Assembly: GCF_003576475.1 (NCBI RefSeq)
Contig: NZ_QWGR01000010.1
Span: 1 to 64,000, forward strand
Direction of reading: 5' to 3'
Length of the DNA: 64,000 nucleotides
Origin: Maribellus luteus
GTDB lineage: Bacteria; Bacteroidota; Bacteroidia; Bacteroidales; Prolixibacteraceae
In this document: piece by piece, positions 44,679 through 53,214 of the stretch
Layout: the number at the start of each line of letters is the position of its first letter
How positions within the stretch are numbered: position 1 is the stretch's first letter
Made by a program: the position numbers and the translations under genes
The notes under the pieces: model-generated
Databases searched by the model: none
The model's input: the letters and a program-made list of their open reading frames with translations, nothing else
Told to the model about the DNA's origin: nothing

Positions 44679-45695
44679 ATGAAAAATAGAAACGTAGCAT
44701 TTATTTTGATTTTGTTGCTGTCGGGCATTCTGTCTTCCGGAATTGTGCAGGCAAAAGAAAATGTAAAAATAGCCGTGATAGGGAGTATCCCCCCTCATTT
44801 TCCGGGAACCAATAATCCGCAGGAAATAGTGGATAAAGTGATTCAATTTTGGGAAAAGGAGTTCCAAAAAGTTTTGATACAAAAGCCCGACTTGATTGTT
44901 TTGCCCGAAGCCTGTGATCGTCCGAGGGGATTGTCGCCCGTTGAACAACTTGAATATTTCAGGCAACGGAAAAACCAGGTGCTTGATTTCTTTGCATCGG
45001 TGGCCCAAAGCAATCAGTGCTATATTGCCTTTAATTCAAAACACGAGGTTGGGGATAAGGAATTCTTAAACTCAAGTTTTATGTTGAATCGCCAGGGCGA
45101 AACCATTGGGGTTTACCACAAAAATTACCCGACAATAGGTGAGATGGAACTAGGCATTAAAGCGGGCGACGAAGTTCCTGTTTTTGAGTGCGACTTTGGA
45201 ACTGTGGCATGTGCCGTTTGCTTCGATCTCAATTTTGATGAGTTGCGCCAAAAGTTTGTGGCAGCAAAGCCCGATCTTATCCTTTTCTCGTCGATGTATC
45301 ACGGCGGACTGGTACAAAGCTACTGGGCTTACTCCTGCCAGTCGTATTTTGTGGGGGCGATGGGGTTTGTCCAGCTTCCTTCCGAAATTCGAAATCCTTT
45401 GGGACAGGTTGTGGCTTCAAGTACCAATTATTTCAACTACACCGTGGGAACCGTTAATCTCGACTACGAACTGGTTCATCTCGATTACAACTGGGAAAAG
45501 CTTGTGGATCTAAAGAAAAAATATGGTGATGCAGTAATTATTAATGATCCCGGACAAGTTGGGGCAGTATTGATAACAAGTGAGCATGACAAAGTTAATG
45601 TGCAACAAATGTTGGCTGAGTTTGAAATTGAAACGCTCGACGAATACTTTGATCGTTCCCGTAATTTTCGCGAAGAACCGGGCAACAAACATTGA
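44679..45695 (+). CDS. Secreted carbon-nitrogen hydrolase (nitrilase superfamily)
   Basis: A 338-residue nitrilase-superfamily amidase with a Sec signal peptide (SSGIVQAKE). The Glu-Lys-Cys catalytic triad is visible in VLPEACD, VYHKNYPT and AVCFDLNFDE. Family members hydrolyse amides, carbamoyl groups or nitriles. Secretion is unusual, since most family members are cytosolic, and suggests removal of an amide or N-acyl group from the substrate of this locus. It lies between the AKR and DoxX genes. Confidence 0.9.
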   Translation: MKNRNVAFILILLLSGILSSGIVQAKENVKIAVIGSIPPHFPGTNNPQEIVDKVIQFWEKEFQKVLIQKPDLIVLPEACDRPRGLSPVEQLEYFRQRKNQVLDFFASVAQSNQCYIAFNSKHEVGDKEFLNSSFMLNRQGETIGVYHKNYPTIGEMELGIKAGDEVPVFECDFGTVACAVCFDLNFDELRQKFVAAKPDLILFSSMYHGGLVQSYWAYSCQSYFVGAMGFVQLPSEIRNPLGQVVASSTNYFNYTVGTVNLDYELVHLDYNWEKLVDLKKKYGDAVIINDPGQVGAVLITSEHDKVNVQQMLAEFEIETLDEYFDRSRNFREEPGNKH

Positions 45696-45760
45696 TATTA
45701 TTTGCCGCCAAACGGTGAACAGAAACAAACCAAAAGAAGGCTGTAAAAACGTATAAAAAG

Positions 45761-46255
45761 ATGAGACAAAACTATTCAAACCTGCAATTGACCACACTGG
45801 TGGTATTGCGATTTTTGGTTGGCTGGCATATTCTGTACGAAGGGATCGCCAAGTTGCTAAACCCGCAGTGGACTTCTGCCGGTTTTCTGAAAGAGTCAAC
45901 GTGGATACTTTCCGGATTTGCCGATTGGGTGATGTCAAACAGCGGCATTTTAGCTACGGTTGATTTTTTGAATACCTGGGGCTTAATCGCGATCGGTCTG
46001 GGGTTGATACTCGGAATCTTTTCCCGGGTAGCAGCAATTTCCGGCGCTGTACTGGTATTTGTTTACTATTTGAATGCCCCGCCACTTACCGGTTTGGAAT
46101 ACTCCCTGCCTACCGATGGGAACAATCTTATTGTTAATAAAACTCTTATTGAAGCAGGCGCATTGTGTGTTCTGGCATTGTTTCCCACGAGTAAAATATT
46201 CGGGCTCGATGCATGGCTGCTAAAACGTAAACAAGAGAAAGGAGGAGCGAAATGA
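45761..46255 (+). CDS. DoxX-family membrane protein
   Basis: A 164-residue inner-membrane protein with four helices, matching the DoxX family (VVLRFLVGWHILYEGIAKL at the N-terminus and GLGLILGIFSRVAAISG in the middle). DoxX-type proteins are associated with quinone-linked electron transfer in thiosulfate oxidation and other redox systems. Its last four bases overlap the start of the Gfo/Idh/MocA gene (ATGA), so the two are translationally coupled. That makes a role in accepting electrons from the exported dehydrogenases an attractive inference. Confidence 0.88.
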   Translation: MRQNYSNLQLTTLVVLRFLVGWHILYEGIAKLLNPQWTSAGFLKESTWILSGFADWVMSNSGILATVDFLNTWGLIAIGLGLILGIFSRVAAISGAVLVFVYYLNAPPLTGLEYSLPTDGNNLIVNKTLIEAGALCVLALFPTSKIFGLDAWLLKRKQEKGGAK

Positions 46256-47844
46256 CAGACAGAATGAAAGCAGAAAGTTCAAAGGAAAGCGATAACAGAT
46301 CGAACGAGGGGATGCAGCGCAGAACCGTGCTAAAAGCACTGGCTGGCCTGCCGGTTGTCGGTTTTATGGGATTTGAGATATTCAAAAAGAATAACTACGC
46401 CATTGAAAAAAGAAATTCGGTTTTAAAGGAACTCGGACTTGATTCCATCGAATTTCCGGAAAGTAATTATGGCAAAACGAAACCTTCCGGGGAGCTGATT
46501 CGAATCGGGTTTATTGGATTTGGAACACGGGCCACACAGTTGTCCAAAGCGCTGGGTTTTATGCACCCAATGGAGGTGAAAAAAGGACAGCAAAACAACA
46601 CGCTGACCGACTGGCTGGGACAGGAATACCTGAACGTAGCCATTACCGGGATTTGCGACGTGTTTGACCTGCATGCTCAAAAAGGAATGGCCACAGCCGG
46701 GAATGAGATTCGTCCCGGCGGGCAGGATGCGCCCAAACTACCCGTAAAAAGGTATGCCTCGTACCAGGAAATGTTGGCGGATAAAGATATTGACGCGGTG
46801 ATTATTGCCACGCCCGACCATCATCATGCGCGCATTGCCACCGAAGCAGCCCGCGCCGGTAAGCACATTTATTGCGAAAAAAGTCCGGCATTGAACGAAG
46901 AAGAGCTAAACGAACTTTATACGGCCGTAAAAAACAGCCAGGTTGTGTACCAGCTGGGCCATCAGATTACACAGAGTATTGTGTTTCAGCAAGCCAAAGA
47001 GATTATCAAAAAAAATATTCTGGGCAAAATTACGCTGATAGAAACCACCTCGAACCGGAATACTGCCAACGGAGCCTGGATCAGGCATTTGGATCCGAAC
47101 GGAAATCCGAAACCGGGAAACGAGGACACCATCGACTGGAAACAGTGGTTGGGAAATGCTCCGGATGCTCCTTTCAGTGTCGACCGATATTACAACTGGA
47201 CCAAGTGGTTTGATTACGACACCGGGATGATCGGGCAATTGTTTACCCACGAGTTCGATGCGGTAAACCAGCTGCTGCACATCGGTATTCCTCAGTCGGT
47301 TACTTCCTCCGGTGGTATTTACTACTGGAAAGATAACCGCGAAATGCCCGACTCGCTGCATTGTGTGTTTGAATATCCGAACCGCGACTTAACCCTGCTT
47401 TACAGCGGTAACCTCGCCTCCAGTCGTGGCCGCGGACGGGTGTTTATGGGACACGATGCTTCGATGGAACTGGGAAACAATGCCATTATTATGGCTGATC
47501 AAAATTCAACCCGCTATGCAGAAGGAATCCGTTCGGGAGCAATAGACCCCGGAGCACCCATGATTTCGTTTAACCCGGGTGCCGGGCAAATTGATGCTGT
47601 AAGCTCCGCTTCCGAAAAATATTATGCATCGAGGGGACTGACTACCACCAGTATCAACGGACGAAATGTGGATGTTACACACCTCCACCTGCTCGAATGG
47701 CTGGAGTGTATCCGGAACGGCGGAACTCCGAGTGCCAACATCGAAATGGCATTTCAGGAAGGAATTGCCTGTATTATGGCACATCGGTCTTACCTCGAAA
47801 AGCGAACAATGAGCTGGGACAGCGAGAACAAGAAAATTGTATAA
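46252..47844 (+). CDS. Tat-exported Gfo/Idh/MocA-family oxidoreductase
   Basis: A 530-residue NAD(P)-dependent oxidoreductase with a twin-arginine signal (QRRTVLKALAGL). The Rossmann part has RIGFIGFGTRATQLSK and ICDVFDLHA. VIIATPDHHHA and IYCEKSPALNEEE, where the EK motif marks the catalytic Lys, follow. The C-terminal alpha/beta domain carries GMIGQLFTHEFDAVNQLL. Exported members include glucose-fructose oxidoreductase and retaining glycosidases of GH109 type, so either sugar oxidation or NAD-dependent glycoside cleavage is possible. The start codon overlaps the DoxX stop codon. Confidence 0.92.
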   Translation: MTDRMKAESSKESDNRSNEGMQRRTVLKALAGLPVVGFMGFEIFKKNNYAIEKRNSVLKELGLDSIEFPESNYGKTKPSGELIRIGFIGFGTRATQLSKALGFMHPMEVKKGQQNNTLTDWLGQEYLNVAITGICDVFDLHAQKGMATAGNEIRPGGQDAPKLPVKRYASYQEMLADKDIDAVIIATPDHHHARIATEAARAGKHIYCEKSPALNEEELNELYTAVKNSQVVYQLGHQITQSIVFQQAKEIIKKNILGKITLIETTSNRNTANGAWIRHLDPNGNPKPGNEDTIDWKQWLGNAPDAPFSVDRYYNWTKWFDYDTGMIGQLFTHEFDAVNQLLHIGIPQSVTSSGGIYYWKDNREMPDSLHCVFEYPNRDLTLLYSGNLASSRGRGRVFMGHDASMELGNNAIIMADQNSTRYAEGIRSGAIDPGAPMISFNPGAGQIDAVSSASEKYYASRGLTTTSINGRNVDVTHLHLLEWLECIRNGGTPSANIEMAFQEGIACIMAHRSYLEKRTMSWDSENKKIV

Positions 47845-47949
47845 GTGAAGGATCGATCTTCAAAATGAATAAATATTCTAACTGCTAATCAGAGGGATAG
47901 AGAGAGCGTTCCTGATGCAGTTTCTATCCACTTTTAAACCTTATGAACT

Positions 47950-49368
47950 ATGGAAGAAAATATAAAAAAGACTACGCGTCGTGCCTTTTTGTCTCAGACC
48001 AGCATGGTGGCAGCAGGCCTTACTCTTGGCGCACAATCGGTAAGTGCGAAAAGTTATTCCCGGATACTGGGATCGAACGATAAAATCAGGGTTGGTTTTA
48101 TCGGGGTTGGAAACCGGGGCACGCAGGTAATGCATGAGTTTATGAACGAAGCCGATTGCGAAGTGGCAGCCCTGTGCGATGTTTATGAACCGTACATAAC
48201 CCGCGACCGTTCGCAGGTAGATCCGCGGTACATCGAAACCCGTCCGCGCCAGATTCCGCAAATGGGCGAAAACTTTGGCAAAGATGTGGGCCGTTATGCC
48301 GACTACCGTAAGTTGCTGGAAGATAAAACCATTGATGCCGTTTATATCGGCACGCCGGATCACTGGCATGCGCTTCAAACCATCGATTCGATAGAGGCAG
48401 GAAAAGACGTGCTGGTAGAGAAACCGCTTACCAAAAGCATTCACGAAGGAAGGGCGATCATAAAAGCCTGGGAGAAAAGTAACCAGGTGGCCGGGGTTTG
48501 TTTAAACCGCCGGGGCTCGGGAACGTATCAACGGCTGGCACAGGAAATCCCCGCAGGAAAGATCGGAAAAGTAACTTTTGCTTTAAGCAGTCATGTTTCA
48601 AACATGGCACCCAACGGCATCGGGAAAATGAAACCCGAAAAACCGCCGAAGAATTTCGACTGGGACATGTGGCTGGGCCCCAAACCTTATAGGCCGTACC
48701 AGTACAATATTGCACCCTACATGTTCCGCTGGTGGGAAGAATACGACAACCAGGTTTTGAACAACGGGGTACACTCGCTTGACCTGATTCGGTGGTTGTT
48801 AAATGAAAAAGCACCGGTTTCGGTTACTACCCTGGGAGGAAAATATGTGGTGGACGACGACCGCACGATTCCTGACACCATGCAAACGATTTTTGAATTC
48901 CCGTCCGGAGCGATTGTCTCCTTTACCCAGCTCGAAGGCAGTTCCGGCAGCCTGGTTCGCCAGGGATTCCTGGAAATGCGCGGAACCAAAGGAACACTCT
49001 ATGCCGAGGGAAACAACGGATACAAGATTGTTTCCACATCAAGCGGTCAGTTTCAGACCTGGGACAAGCTGATGGCAGACGAAAGCTACGAGGTGGAAAG
49101 CGCCGGCAACGGAAAACTGTCGGATGGCACGTACGCCAATCCGGGAGCCAATATTGTGCGCAACTTCCTGGATTGTGTGAAATCGCGCGAAATGCCCATG
49201 GTTTCGCTCGAAGAGGGACACCTTTCCACGAACATGGCCCATTTGGCAACCATCTCTTTGCAGGTGCAGCAAACCCTTAAGTGGGATGCCGAAAAGGAAA
49301 TGATCACCAACTGCGACGAAGCCAACAAGTTATTGTCGTACGAATACCGGAAACCCTGGCAATTATAA
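47950..49368 (+). CDS. Second Tat-exported Gfo/Idh/MocA-family oxidoreductase
   Basis: A 472-residue paralogue of the preceding enzyme, with its own twin-arginine signal (TTRRAFLSQTSMVAAGL). Motifs are RVGFIGVGNRGTQVMHE, ALCDVYEPY, VYIGTPDHWHA and LVEKPLTKS (catalytic Lys). The second domain has DNQVLNNGVHSLDLIRWL. Two tandem Gfo/Idh/MocA enzymes could oxidise at one position and reduce at another, as in retaining NAD-dependent chemistry. The gene is followed by a hairpin and the enolase-superfamily gene. Confidence 0.92.
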   Translation: MEENIKKTTRRAFLSQTSMVAAGLTLGAQSVSAKSYSRILGSNDKIRVGFIGVGNRGTQVMHEFMNEADCEVAALCDVYEPYITRDRSQVDPRYIETRPRQIPQMGENFGKDVGRYADYRKLLEDKTIDAVYIGTPDHWHALQTIDSIEAGKDVLVEKPLTKSIHEGRAIIKAWEKSNQVAGVCLNRRGSGTYQRLAQEIPAGKIGKVTFALSSHVSNMAPNGIGKMKPEKPPKNFDWDMWLGPKPYRPYQYNIAPYMFRWWEEYDNQVLNNGVHSLDLIRWLLNEKAPVSVTTLGGKYVVDDDRTIPDTMQTIFEFPSGAIVSFTQLEGSSGSLVRQGFLEMRGTKGTLYAEGNNGYKIVSTSSGQFQTWDKLMADESYEVESAGNGKLSDGTYANPGANIVRNFLDCVKSREMPMVSLEEGHLSTNMAHLATISLQVQQTLKWDAEKEMITNCDEANKLLSYEYRKPWQL

Positions 49369-49377
49369 ATAGCTGCA

Positions 49378-49405
49378 TTTCCCCATTGGGCATTCAGTGG
49401 GGAAA
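49378..49405 (+). promoter_or_regulatory. Hairpin between oxidoreductase and enolase-superfamily genes
   Basis: TTTCCCCA (49378-49385) pairs perfectly with TGGGGAAA (49398-49405) around a twelve-base loop, followed by a pyrimidine-rich CTTTCTTTTA. It fits a weak terminator or attenuator inside the catabolic string. Confidence 0.5.
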
Positions 49406-49445
49406 CTTTCTTTTATGAAACGTGCGGCAGCACTAAAATTCCGCA

Positions 49446-50825
49446 ATGGAACGACGTAGATTTTTAAAAGACTCCGGCATGCTCTGTCTTTTGGGTATGT
49501 GCAACATTGTGCCCGGAAGTTGCAGCTCGCAGTCCCCCGGTAAAATATACATTGCAGATACTGCATCGGCCGTGGAAAAAGAACCGCTGCTTCAGCCCTT
49601 CGGTTTTAAAGGCGGCTACTTGTCGGAACTGTGGCAAACGGCAGCGCGGTTAAGCGGTTCCGGCAACAACAAGGTGGTAGGCCTGGGCACACAAAGCGTA
49701 TTGTGGTCGGATCAGAAGGTATTTTTGAACCACTCCGAAACAGAAGGTAACGCAATGATGTATGCCATCACCCAAAGGGCTTTGGAGATACTCAAAGGCC
49801 AGTATTATACCAACCCCGTGGAATTACTGGAGAGCATCATGGACGAGTTGCTTGCTTACGGCAAAAAAGTGACGGGCAATCCTCACCTTCGGAAAACATT
49901 TGTACTAAATGCCCTTGTGGCCGTGGACAATGCGCTTTGGCTGTTGTATGCAAAAGAGAACGGGATTACCGGTTTCGACCAGATGATTCCGGCCGAATAC
50001 CGGCCAACCTTTTCGGAAAAACACCAAAAAATTGCAGCTATTCCGCTGATTTCGTATGGAACAACGCCCGAACAGTTAAAACAGACGGTTGATGAGGGTT
50101 ACTTTTTTATGAAGATAAAAATCGGGCAGCCGGGTTCACAGGAGGAGATGCTGCAGAAAGATACCGAACGCCTGAGTGCCCTTCATGAAATGCTAAAAGA
50201 TGTCCGAACACCGCACACCCAGTCGGGCAAACTCCCTTACTATTTTGACGCAAACGGGCGGTACGAGACCAAAGAAACCTTTCTCCGGTTTCTGGATCAT
50301 GCCCAAAAGATAGGTGCATTTGAGCAGATTGCTATTATCGAAGAGCCTTTTCCGGAAGAACATGAAACGGATGTAAGCGACATCCCGGTACGTCTTGCGG
50401 CCGATGAAAGTGCCCATACCGATGTGGATACCGAAAAGCGGATTGAAATGGGATACCGGGCGGTGGCGCTTAAACCCATTGCCAAAACACTGAGCATGAC
50501 CATGAAAATTGCCAAAGCCGCCACCGACAGGGATGTTCCGTGTTTTTGTGCCGATTTAACCGTGAATCCCGTTTTGGTGGAATGGAACAGGAACATTGCC
50601 GCCCGGCTGAAACCATTCCCGGGGCTTCAGAACCTGGGCCTGCTCGAGAGCAACGGACATCAGAATTACCGGAACTGGGAAAAAATGATGGGCTACCTGC
50701 CCGACCGTAACAAGCCCTGGGTGAATGTCAGCAAGGGGCTGTTCACCACCGGTGAGGAGTTTTTTAAAGACGGAGGCGGCATTTTTCAGCCATCAGAACA
50801 TTACAACGAATTATTCGCGAACTAA
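49446..50825 (+). CDS. Exported enolase-superfamily protein (mandelate racemase/muconate-lactonizing type)
   Basis: A 459-residue enolase-superfamily member. It opens with MERRRFLKDSG, a Tat-like sequence ending near a Cys (VPGSC), so it may be an exported lipoprotein. The barrel signatures are FMKIKIGQPGS, YYFDANGRY (metal Asp), IAIIEEPFPEE (metal Glu) and RLAADESAH (metal Asp/Glu). AVALKPIAKTLSM supplies the Lys of a K-x-x family acid/base. Such enzymes dehydrate or racemise sugar acids, or epimerise dipeptides, using Mg. It follows the two dehydrogenase genes and precedes the transporter gene by 21 bases. Confidence 0.88.
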   Translation: MERRRFLKDSGMLCLLGMCNIVPGSCSSQSPGKIYIADTASAVEKEPLLQPFGFKGGYLSELWQTAARLSGSGNNKVVGLGTQSVLWSDQKVFLNHSETEGNAMMYAITQRALEILKGQYYTNPVELLESIMDELLAYGKKVTGNPHLRKTFVLNALVAVDNALWLLYAKENGITGFDQMIPAEYRPTFSEKHQKIAAIPLISYGTTPEQLKQTVDEGYFFMKIKIGQPGSQEEMLQKDTERLSALHEMLKDVRTPHTQSGKLPYYFDANGRYETKETFLRFLDHAQKIGAFEQIAIIEEPFPEEHETDVSDIPVRLAADESAHTDVDTEKRIEMGYRAVALKPIAKTLSMTMKIAKAATDRDVPCFCADLTVNPVLVEWNRNIAARLKPFPGLQNLGLLESNGHQNYRNWEKMMGYLPDRNKPWVNVSKGLFTTGEEFFKDGGGIFQPSEHYNELFAN

Positions 50826-50846
50826 TTTTCAATTGAAGAGGTAAGA

Positions 50847-52076
50847 ATGAATTTTCTAAAAAAAATAAAAGAGTTTTTCAGGTCGCTGGGGCCCGGATTT
50901 ATAGTGGCTTCTGCGGCCCTGGGCCCGGGAAGTATTACGGTGGCCTCCCGGATAGGCTCGGAACATGGGTATGCGTTTCTGTGGGTCATTGTGCCGGCCG
51001 GAATTTCAATGGTGGCTTATGCTTCGATGGCACTTCGCTTTGGAGTCTCCAACAAGGACTCTATTTTACAGTCCATCGCTTCGAACTACGGCCGCTGGTT
51101 TGCCGGTGTAATCGGGATTTCCGCTTTTCTGTCGGCTTGCAGTTTCCAGTTTGGAAACAACCTGGGGATTGGAATTGCCATGGAAGGAATAAGCGGAGTG
51201 GATGAACGGGTATGGCCGTTTGTTTTTACACCGCTGGGAATGCTCCTGGTTTTCTGGGCTAAAAACCTATACAAAATACTGGAAAAGCTAATGGTAGGTA
51301 TGGTTATGATCATGATCCTGGCCTTCTTTTTTAATCTCGTGCTGGCTAAACCTGATCCGGTGCAACTGGCCTCCGGGTTTATTCCGCATTCCTTTGCCCT
51401 TGAAAATCTGGATATAATAGCTGCTTTGGTGGGAACCACGTTTGTTTTGCACGGGTCGATCTATCAGGCGTATTTTGCCCAGGACAAAGGCTGGAAAATT
51501 TCAAGCCTGAAAAAAGGATTGACGGATACCTACATGGGAATTTTCGTACTGGCGGCTGTCTCCATCCTTTTAATAACCACCTCGGCTGCCATTCTTCACC
51601 CACAGGGAATAATGGTTCGCTCGGCAGCTGATATGGCCATGCAACTGGAATCCTTATTCGGCAGTTCGGCTAAAATCGTTTTCAGTATCGGGCTTTCTGC
51701 GGCTGCTTTTTCATCGCTGATGGTGAATGCTGTGATGGGAGGGGGCCTTCTTTCCGATGGTTTGGGGCTGGGGCGTTCGATGAATGAAAAAATGCCCAAA
51801 GTTTTTACTTCTGTTATACTATTGATCGGGATGCTGGTGGCTGTGTTTTTTAAAGGCGATGCGGTTTATGCCCTCATTTTAGCTTCGGCATCTTCTATTT
51901 TGGCGGTTCCCTTAATTGCCGCCGGTATTGTTTTGATCATGAACAATGCTAAAGTAATGGGCAAGTTGAAGAACAATACCTGGCAAAATGTATTAGCCAT
52001 TCTGGGGTTCATCCTGATCAGCATCATGGTTTATTTTATGTACAATAAAATCGTCGTTTATATTCAATCACTGTAA
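50847..52076 (+). CDS. Divergent Nramp-family transporter
   Basis: A 409-residue protein with about eleven membrane helices, related to Nramp divalent-metal transporters (LGPGFIVASAA near the start, then SRIGSEHGYAFLWVIV). The canonical TM1 DPGN metal-binding motif is replaced by GPGS at residues 26-29, and the TM6 Met-Pro-His is replaced by Val-Leu-His at 200-202. All the usual metal-coordinating side chains (Asp, Asn, Met) are therefore missing. It is unlikely to be an ordinary Mn/Fe importer. Its place between an exported enolase-superfamily gene and a cytosolic deacylase gene, with short gaps, suggests either Mg supply or import of the pathway intermediate. Confidence 0.88.
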   Translation: MNFLKKIKEFFRSLGPGFIVASAALGPGSITVASRIGSEHGYAFLWVIVPAGISMVAYASMALRFGVSNKDSILQSIASNYGRWFAGVIGISAFLSACSFQFGNNLGIGIAMEGISGVDERVWPFVFTPLGMLLVFWAKNLYKILEKLMVGMVMIMILAFFFNLVLAKPDPVQLASGFIPHSFALENLDIIAALVGTTFVLHGSIYQAYFAQDKGWKISSLKKGLTDTYMGIFVLAAVSILLITTSAAILHPQGIMVRSAADMAMQLESLFGSSAKIVFSIGLSAAAFSSLMVNAVMGGGLLSDGLGLGRSMNEKMPKVFTSVILLIGMLVAVFFKGDAVYALILASASSILAVPLIAAGIVLIMNNAKVMGKLKNNTWQNVLAILGFILISIMVYFMYNKIVVYIQSL

Positions 52077-52086
52077 CTAAAAAATT

Positions 52087-53214
52087 ATGCCAATTCCTGA
52101 TGTAACAGACTTAACACGTGAGCTGATCCGGCTGAATACGGTTAATCCGCCGGGCAACGAGGAAAGTGCTGCAAAACTATGCGGTGCATGGCTCGCCGGA
52201 AATGGTTTTGAGGTGGAATACATACCTTACGAAGAGAACCGTTTGCACCTGGTGGCCCGAAATAGAAGCGGGAAAGGAGAGCGTCCCCTGGTTTTTTCCG
52301 GTCATTTTGATACGGTTCCTTTTGCCGTGGAAAACTGGACTGTTTCCCCGCTTGGGGGAGACATCAAAGACGGCAAAGTTTACGGCCGCGGTTCGAGTGA
52401 TATGAAAGGCGGGCTGGCAGCGATGATGGTTGCCGCCATTCGTGCGGTAAAGCAAAAGCCTGATGCGAATGTTTGCCTTGTTTTTACAGCGGGGGAGGAA
52501 ACCGGTTGCCAGGGAGCCAAACATCTTGTTTCAACTTACAAAGAGTTTGCGGAGGCAAAAGGAATTGTGGTGGCCGAGCCCACCGGAAACATCCCTGCCA
52601 TCGGACACAAGGGAGCACTTTATTTGAATGTAACGGCTACCGGTAAAACCGCTCACTCGTCGATGCCGCACCTGGGCGATAATGCCATTTACAAAGTAGC
52701 GCGCGCCATTTTAAAGGCCGAAAGTTTTGATTTTAAAGAGGAAAAGCATCCTTTGCTGGGCCTTTCAACGCTGAATGTGGGAAAAATGCAGGGGGGAGCG
52801 AATCTGAATTCGGTGCCCGATTATGCCCTATTTACCATCGATGCAAGAACCACGCCCCATACTAAGCACAGTGATCTGCTCCAGCGGTTGACGCAGGCAC
52901 TGGGAACAGACGTTGCCATTGAAACACTGGTTGATATGGAGGCCGTATCGACAAACGAAGCAGATACTTTTGTGCAGCTCGTTTACAGTACATGTGGAGT
53001 TACCGGGCAAACGGCGGGTTATCCAAAGTCGCTCCCTTACCTGACGGACGGAGCTGTGCTTCAACCTGCTTTTAACGGGGCTCCGCTGGTAATTCTGGGG
53101 CCGGGAGAACCTGAAATGGCACACAAAACAGATGAGTTTTGTTGTTTGGATAAACTTACAAATGCAGTAGAAATATACACGAATATAATTTTGAAAGGAG
53201 ATAGTTTACAATGA
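52087..53214 (+). CDS. M20-family metallopeptidase/deacylase (ArgE/DapE type)
   Basis: A 375-residue cytosolic dizinc amidohydrolase. Metal and catalytic residues are visible in FSGHFDTVPF, GRGSSDMKGG, TAGEETGC (catalytic Glu), VVAEPTGN and a C-terminal EMAHKTDEF. The lid domain carries TAHSSMPHLGDNAI. Members remove N-acetyl, N-succinyl or aminoacyl groups from small amino compounds. It starts 10 bases after the transporter gene and its last four bases overlap the next start (ATGA), indicating a tightly coupled operon. Confidence 0.93.
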   Translation: MPIPDVTDLTRELIRLNTVNPPGNEESAAKLCGAWLAGNGFEVEYIPYEENRLHLVARNRSGKGERPLVFSGHFDTVPFAVENWTVSPLGGDIKDGKVYGRGSSDMKGGLAAMMVAAIRAVKQKPDANVCLVFTAGEETGCQGAKHLVSTYKEFAEAKGIVVAEPTGNIPAIGHKGALYLNVTATGKTAHSSMPHLGDNAIYKVARAILKAESFDFKEEKHPLLGLSTLNVGKMQGGANLNSVPDYALFTIDARTTPHTKHSDLLQRLTQALGTDVAIETLVDMEAVSTNEADTFVQLVYSTCGVTGQTAGYPKSLPYLTDGAVLQPAFNGAPLVILGPGEPEMAHKTDEFCCLDKLTNAVEIYTNIILKGDSLQ

